From: Paragyromitra xinjiangensis
Lineage: Eukaryota > Ascomycota > Pezizomycetes > Pezizales > Discinaceae
Direction of reading: 5' to 3'
NCBI GenBank assembly: GCA_038503065.1
Contig: JBCAMK010000019.1
Location: forward strand, 1,302,001 to 1,366,000
DNA: 64,000 nt
Under the pieces are notes generated by a model. The model made no database searches, was not told where the DNA came from, and was given only the letters and a program-made list of their open reading frames with translations. Below are positions 58,777 through 64,000 of this stretch, in pieces. The position numbers and the translations under genes are program-made. Positions within the stretch are counted from its first letter, which is position 1; every line of letters begins with the position of its first letter.

Positions 58777-61362
58777 TCAAAGAAAAACCATCGGACTGTC
58801 TCTCCTCTCCAGTCCTATTTTCTCTCGGGACGCCTCCTTCCACCCCATCTCCCCACCACCGGCCACCACCGGCCCAAACTGTGAATTAACCGCATTCTCG
58901 ATATCCACGGTCGACATCTGGCTCAATACACTGCGGCTGCGGTAAATCACTGGCTGCAGCCCTAGACCCTGGCTACCAGACCTGAGCATATTTTTGCCCT
59001 TAATCTTTTTCTTGCTATCATTAATCTTGCTCTGAGACTCGTTTTCCTTGTTCTTGGACTTGTTGATATTGGAGCCATAGCTTCCGTTATTATTATTATT
59101 GCTAGAGGTGGTCCTAGGGGCGCTTTTGAGAGTATTGTTGTAATTTTCATTAGTGGCAAGGATACTGCTACGACTCCAGTTAGGATTATAATCTTTGATT
59201 TTAAGCCCGCTTTTGATCTTCAGTTTTACTGGAAGGGCGTTAAGATTGGTATTGCCGTTGCTACGGTGCATATACTCACTACGCCTCTGTGGTAGTGGCA
59301 TTTTCTCGGGCGGGGTATTAGTAGTGGTGCTGTTGGTGTAAACGCTCGAGTTACTATCCATAACTCCTGTAGCTTTCCTATACGGGCTTGGGGTCGACTC
59401 CCTCACGACTTCGTCAACAGAACTTGAGTATGGGAAGAATGTCGATGTAGATCTAGCCACACGCAATCTCCTCTCTGGCGTTGAAATTTGCGTAGTCGGT
59501 AGGGCATGCAATGGTGCCGGGGTAATGCCATCAAGCTTGCTATTCCGGCTAGTTGTTGCCCTCGAATTCAAATTCATCACCCCCTCTACTTCTGCTGCCG
59601 GAGTCCTATTCAGCCACACGTTGGCACCGCTAGGAGTCTCACCCGCAGCCTCTTGGCGATAAAACATTGGCAACGCCGGCACAGGCGGAACATAAAACGA
59701 TTCTTTTTCATCTTCTGAGTTCTGCCTCCATCTGCCACTATTTTTCCTAATTGCAGTAACCACAGTATTTGTCGATGCAGCTGTGTACGGTCTTTCAAAT
59801 ATGCCTTCCTCCTCTGGCCGCAGTCCTAATCCTGGTGCAAAGTAGTATCCGGGACCATGGATATATTCTGCCTCTTCTTTCTTTGCACGAGGGGAGCCCC
59901 TATCTAGACGTTTCATCAATGCCGAGTAAACCCGTTTTGCTTCATAACTTTTCTGAGATTGCTGCTTATCAAACGATGGTGGAGAATAAATATTTTCCTT
60001 CACTTTGTTTGGCACATTCTCGTCAATAATAGATAACCGCTTCTTACTCGCGAGATAATTTCTGTCGAGTGTAGCATTCCATGTCGACATACTATCTGTA
60101 GTCACTGACATATCTCTGTGAGGAGGTGGCATTGGTGGAGTTGCCTCGCCGATTGATCCCGTCGCAGAGCGCAGCATTTCGTATGAAGGGACATGCCTAA
60201 AGGTTGGAGCCCTCGATACAACAGCTGGTCGAATCGTCAAGTTATTTGGATCAGGAATATCCAAAATATTCTCATGCAGCTCATTAGGTGAGACATAATC
60301 TCTGAAATGTTGTCTCGTGCTCGTAACGTGCTGTTCTGGGAATGCTGGCTCCAACTTCACCTGCTTCCCGAAAGCCCTCCTCATAGTGCCAAAGAATGAA
60401 GCTGACATCTTTCTCGCCTTTTCACCAACTGCCTTCCTGACTGAAAGCTCCTTTTCATCACTTGGCTCCTTTTTCTTCCCACGAACTGTTTCGGGAAACA
60501 CAATCGGTTTCTGTTCACGTCTTGCAGATGCAGAAAGATAAAATGACTTTCGTTCCTTCACAATTGGCTTTTCTGCATACTGCTTCCTCAACGACTCTGG
60601 CATGAAATCCGTCCCCCCACGAAGAAACGACATAGATCGTCTCCGACTCCCAACGCCCTCCGGAGACAGTTCAGACGAATAGACAACAGACGACGGATAT
60701 TCGTTGGTTGGCTGTTGGGGCACCTGCCCAACACTAAACACAGACTTCGTCTTGCGAAGCCTACGGTACGAGGATTGCGTCCCGGTATCGGAAGGGCAGT
60801 CTCCAGCATCAGCTGCCGTGAAATTCAATGAGTGGCGAGGACGAGGTGTAAATCGTTGCTGCTGGAGATCCTCCTGCATGCTCCATCTTCTTGCCTTGGC
60901 AGTGCCAGCCTCACTGATATATTCTGGAGATGAAGCAGCATCATAAGACATCCGCTGGCCGGCTGCTCCAGATGCCTTGGCAGTATTAATATCGGCAAGG
61001 GCAGTTGTCCCAGCAACGGCAGTAACAGCAGTATTATTGGGTACGGTTGACGACATTTTCACAGCAACTGTCGAGTATCCGTCATCTCCATCTGTATCTG
61101 TTGTACTCTCATCTGTGTAACGGTTATCAAGAGGAGTTAAAAATCTGACTATCTGGGATTTGCGACGTTGTAGATCATCACCGTAGGCACGCTGAGCTGC
61201 AGCAATAGCCTGTTGGCTTCTCTCCTCGGGTGCCAGCATCTCAGACTTCGTTATTGTGGGATGTGAAACGGTTTTCGACCTACGGAGCCGACTGTTACGG
61301 CGGATAGTGGCATGTGCGGTTGTTGGGCTGGGAGAAGCGATGGTGTTGCGACGGGAGAGCAT
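58777..61362 (-). CDS. Uncharacterised basic, Ser-rich 861-aa protein
   Basis: One uninterrupted frame of 861 codons starts at the ATG at 61362. The protein is basic and mostly disordered, with many Arg-rich serine sites of the kind used by basophilic kinases and 14-3-3 proteins (RRKSQ, SRRRSMSF, RRSEY, RSRSV). One short amphipathic basic helix is likely (SASFFGTMRRAFGKQVK), which could bind membranes. Towards the C-terminus there is an Asn run followed by a Lys-rich part and a conserved-looking end (SQMSTVDIENAVNSQFGPVV). No enzymatic domain is visible and I recognise no family. Length and clean frame make it very likely a real gene. Confidence 0.85.
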   Translation of the reverse strand: MLSRRNTIASPSPTTAHATIRRNSRLRRSKTVSHPTITKSEMLAPEERSQQAIAAAQRAYGDDLQRRKSQIVRFLTPLDNRYTDESTTDTDGDDGYSTVAVKMSSTVPNNTAVTAVAGTTALADINTAKASGAAGQRMSYDAASSPEYISEAGTAKARRWSMQEDLQQQRFTPRPRHSLNFTAADAGDCPSDTGTQSSYRRLRKTKSVFSVGQVPQQPTNEYPSSVVYSSELSPEGVGSRRRSMSFLRGGTDFMPESLRKQYAEKPIVKERKSFYLSASARREQKPIVFPETVRGKKKEPSDEKELSVRKAVGEKARKMSASFFGTMRRAFGKQVKLEPAFPEQHVTSTRQHFRDYVSPNELHENILDIPDPNNLTIRPAVVSRAPTFRHVPSYEMLRSATGSIGEATPPMPPPHRDMSVTTDSMSTWNATLDRNYLASKKRLSIIDENVPNKVKENIYSPPSFDKQQSQKSYEAKRVYSALMKRLDRGSPRAKKEEAEYIHGPGYYFAPGLGLRPEEEGIFERPYTAASTNTVVTAIRKNSGRWRQNSEDEKESFYVPPVPALPMFYRQEAAGETPSGANVWLNRTPAAEVEGVMNLNSRATTSRNSKLDGITPAPLHALPTTQISTPERRLRVARSTSTFFPYSSSVDEVVRESTPSPYRKATGVMDSNSSVYTNSTTTNTPPEKMPLPQRRSEYMHRSNGNTNLNALPVKLKIKSGLKIKDYNPNWSRSSILATNENYNNTLKSAPRTTSSNNNNNGSYGSNINKSKNKENESQSKINDSKKKIKGKNMLRSGSQGLGLQPVIYRSRSVLSQMSTVDIENAVNSQFGPVVAGGGEMGWKEASREKIGLERRDSPMVFL

Positions 61363-61784
61363 TGTGGTGGGAATTTGATCAATGGATTGGAGTTAAATTG
61401 TCCACAACTGTTGGTGATGAAAGCTATTTGCTGTGTTATAGTTATGGGGTGGTATATTAGAGACAAATGGGATGTCGTTGGAAGCTGTGGTTTGAAGTTA
61501 TATCACGCGCAAGTGGCAACGTTAGCGTCACAAAGGGTCACTCGAGGCAAAGCATGGTAACTCTAGATTAGCTTTTCCAAAGTATCGAATTTTGTTTCGG
61601 ATAACTTGCATATGCATAGAAAACCAAGAATCTTGTTCAATTTTACCTCGGAATGAAAGGAAAGTGAAGAACCAGAACCAATGTATCCAGCCAAAATCAA
61701 AAACCCCCAGGTATAGAGCTACATATTTTCGTAAACGGTTACAAAATAGTACAACACCCCCTTTACACAAATTAAACCCGCCAA
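61363..61784. other. Short intergenic region
   Basis: Holds the promoter of the 861-aa gene and the 3' end of the peptidase gene; no other feature is seen. Confidence 0.5.
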
Positions 61785-63536
61785 CTAAGCGAGACTTCCC
61801 ATCGGATCCCACACCGGCAAAGCGAGGGGATCCTGCTTAAGTACGTCCAAAATCTCCTTGCTAACATACGCGGGGTCAACCACCGCCTGATAACAGTACT
61901 CGCTCATCCACTCGTCACTCATAACGAAATAGCCCTTATTTCCAGAAGCATCACCCCATGAGTTCTCAATTCGCCATTTTACTGGCTTTCTATCAAGGAT
62001 GTGCACCCCGCTGATAACCATGGCGTGAGTCATTAAGCTCTCACCGGTGAGAAGCCTTTGTGCTTTATTCATTCCCAAATTGACGTTGAATCCGAGTTCG
62101 TAGTCGAATAAGTTGACGTCCATGACACCTTTTTGGGTTTCTGAAAACTTCCCAACGTCGCATCCGAAGAAGACGGGGCGTTGCGCTTTGATCATGGAGA
62201 TACAGGCAGCCTTCATGGTCTTTTATTTTGTTAGTCTGGCATATGAATATGGGAGTTGAGTAACTTACGTCCATATCGACATTGACATATCGTATGCCCC
62301 TCCCGCCAACGACGTTCCCCAGTCGCTCCACAGTTAACAGCCTATTATAAGGGTTCCTCGGATCATTGATGAGTGAGAACCTTGCCCCTACGCCTTTATC
62401 CCCCGTACCCAAAATATCGCCTCCCAAAACATTCTCCAGCATCCCAGCAGCGCCGAGACAAACAACCCCAATATTCTCCTTATAGAAGTCCAGCGGGGTG
62501 ATAGTTAGGGAATTGTGCTTCCCATCCTTCTCATAGTAATTCCATGTGAATGTATCGTCTGGTTTCGGAGGAACACCGAGCGATAGAACGAGGATACCAT
62601 AGACTTGCTGGATGATTTTAGCTTTGTATTTTTGGAGCTCATCAGACTTGTTACTACTAGAGGAACTGGCGATATCGCGGCTAAGGAGGTAGATTGTTAG
62701 TTTTATATTATTTTAGGAGAGGAACTGTACTCACAGGGTCAAGGCTGCTTCGCGGAGTTTGGCTGTGATGAGCCAATTGATGCGGGATGAGGCCTTGGCG
62801 TTGAATGAATCAGGGTAGAGAATTTGCGGGACTAATCCATATTTCTCAACCAAGTTGACAACCATATCCCATTGGCCGCCATCATTAACTGGTGCATGAA
62901 GCAACCACTGCACCAGCCTGCCATCTAGCGGTTCATCGGTAGTATCGATGACCTCTGTTCGCAGCCATGCTTCGTCAGCAACCATATCTAAAGCGTGGAT
63001 AAAACAAACATACGTTCCAAAAAGAAATTCGCTTTTTCTAGTTTGTCCCAGAAAAACAAATAACTTTGTGACAACTCAAATCCACCGAGTTTGTATTTCT
63101 TAATCAAGCCCACTCGAAACACGTTGGTGGCTGCAAATAGCCAGCATCTTCCTGAGGATCGTTGATGTGTTACTGGCGAGCCCTCTAAGTCAATCTTGTC
63201 GCTGAAGATATGCGAGTCATTGAGCAAAACTGATGGCCTCTGTAGGATATCTGTCGCTGCATGTGTAGTAAGTGCAGAAAGAGCAAGTCGGTTCTGGTAT
63301 TCTTGTTAATTGTGACGAATGTGGCTAAATGTCAAGGGTCCTACCTTAGGATCGGCAAGAAGTTTCTCTTCCCATCTGATAACCGATGAAACCTGAAGGG
63401 AGAGCGAAGGCTCAATTTCGGAATCTGTGTCTTCGTCGCGTAACGACAGATTACTGAGTTTAGAGTCCAAACAGGATTTGTTCTTTTCAGAGGTAGGATA
63501 TGTGACCACACGGGGTTTGGAGTGAGAGGAGCCCAT
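61785..63536 (-). CDS. LAP3: Bleomycin hydrolase (peptidase family C1B)
   Basis: Five exons (63536-63345, 63293-63014, 62987-62735, 62680-62269, 62219-61785) give 523 aa. This papain-fold aminopeptidase, called bleomycin hydrolase, Lap3 or Gal6 in yeast, normally forms a hexameric barrel in the cytosol and detoxifies homocysteine thiolactone and bleomycin. The catalytic triad is visible: Cys114 in QRSSGRCWLFAATNVFR, His444 in SLMTHAMVISGVH and Asn465 in RIENSWGD. The C-terminal arm ends LPVWDPMGSLA, the self-processed tail of the family. The ATG at 63536 (MGSSHSKP) was chosen over one six codons upstream because it gives the N-terminus usual in fungal relatives; MGSSHSK also fits an N-myristoylation signal. 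The gene appears intact. Confidence 0.95.
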
Positions 63537-64000
63537 TTTTTGTAGATGAAGCAAAAAAATCAGAGGGTCACGAGACGGAGGATGAGAACAAAGCTAAATA
63601 GTAGAAAAGGAGCAGAATGAGATTATATATTGGGGACGAACAGGAGGATGAGAGCTGCTTATCTACCAAGGGACTCATAATAAGCTGAGGACGAGCACAC
63701 CAATCGTGGCATAGAACCCATACCCATACAAGGATTCTCTACCCTTCAAACTCCGAGGTGCATGTGTGTTGATACGCTTACCGTAAAGCCGTGGGGGAAT
63801 GAAATATTACAGCATCCGGGCCTTGCTTTAACCTGCACTTTCTCCGCATCTTTTGGCGCATAGCGCTTCTCCACATCCATCAGCTCAAGCTGCCCAACAA
63901 GGTGTTACCAAATGCCAGATATGAAGATAACATGGGATCGCCCGATAACACCCACGCTATACTGCTTCCAGTGGGTGCTGTCACGAGTCTTCCACGCTGA
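63537..64000. other. Promoter side of the peptidase gene to the window end
   Basis: No coding feature is recognised. The neighbour beyond the window is unknown. Confidence 0.4.

Overview
This window looks like nuclear DNA of a filamentous ascomycete (Pezizomycotina). The coding genes carry many short introns (about 54-79 bp) with GTRNGT-like donors and YAG acceptors. The gene families (rhodopsin-domain membrane protein, F-box/ankyrin proteins, secreted GMC oxidoreductase, AAP-type permease) and the transposons (Plavaka, chromodomain Gypsy, hAT) fit the same group. A class such as Pezizomycetes or Leotiomycetes is possible, but I cannot fix it from sequence alone.

Left part (1-20.2 kb), a transposon-built region: a degenerate 111-bp tandem repeat; a Plavaka-type DNA transposon whose transposase is broken by two in-frame TGA codons; a divergently transcribed small gene (4468 onward) cut by a 6-kb chromodomain Ty3/Gypsy element (5353-11368) with damaged gag and pol; two gene remnants on the minus strand (11.4-14.2 kb); a 2.7-kb non-autonomous LTR element (14177-16874) with nearly identical LTRs and internal tandem arrays; a CT-rich minisatellite; and a four-exon hAT transposase gene (17315-19811) that reads through intact, followed by a palindrome-rich block. 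Neither LTR element has a visible target-site duplication, and each separates unlike flanks, which points to rearrangement.

Middle part (20.2-43.9 kb), sparse genes in long gene-free stretches: an amino-acid permease (22498-24541), a secreted GMC oxidoreductase (25618-27906, minus), a rhodopsin-domain membrane protein (32700-34209), and a tandem array of three related F-box/ankyrin genes (37985-40828, minus), two of them truncated. Two MITE-like elements lie here (30646-30937 and 36514-37156).

Right part (43.9-63.6 kb), gene-dense and with no recognised transposon: a giant six-exon gene (43952-56076, about 3,952 aa) with a seven-helix membrane domain and a very long tail holding about 110 Leu-Trp (rarely Met-Trp) motifs in ordered repeats; a small coiled-coil/proline-rich protein gene; a single-exon gene for an 861-aa basic, serine-rich protein; and a bleomycin hydrolase (C1B peptidase) gene with a possible myristoylation signal.

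The most unusual object is the giant LW-repeat membrane protein. I recognise no described function for it. All gene models were spliced by eye; they keep frame throughout, but no transcript or database evidence was available.
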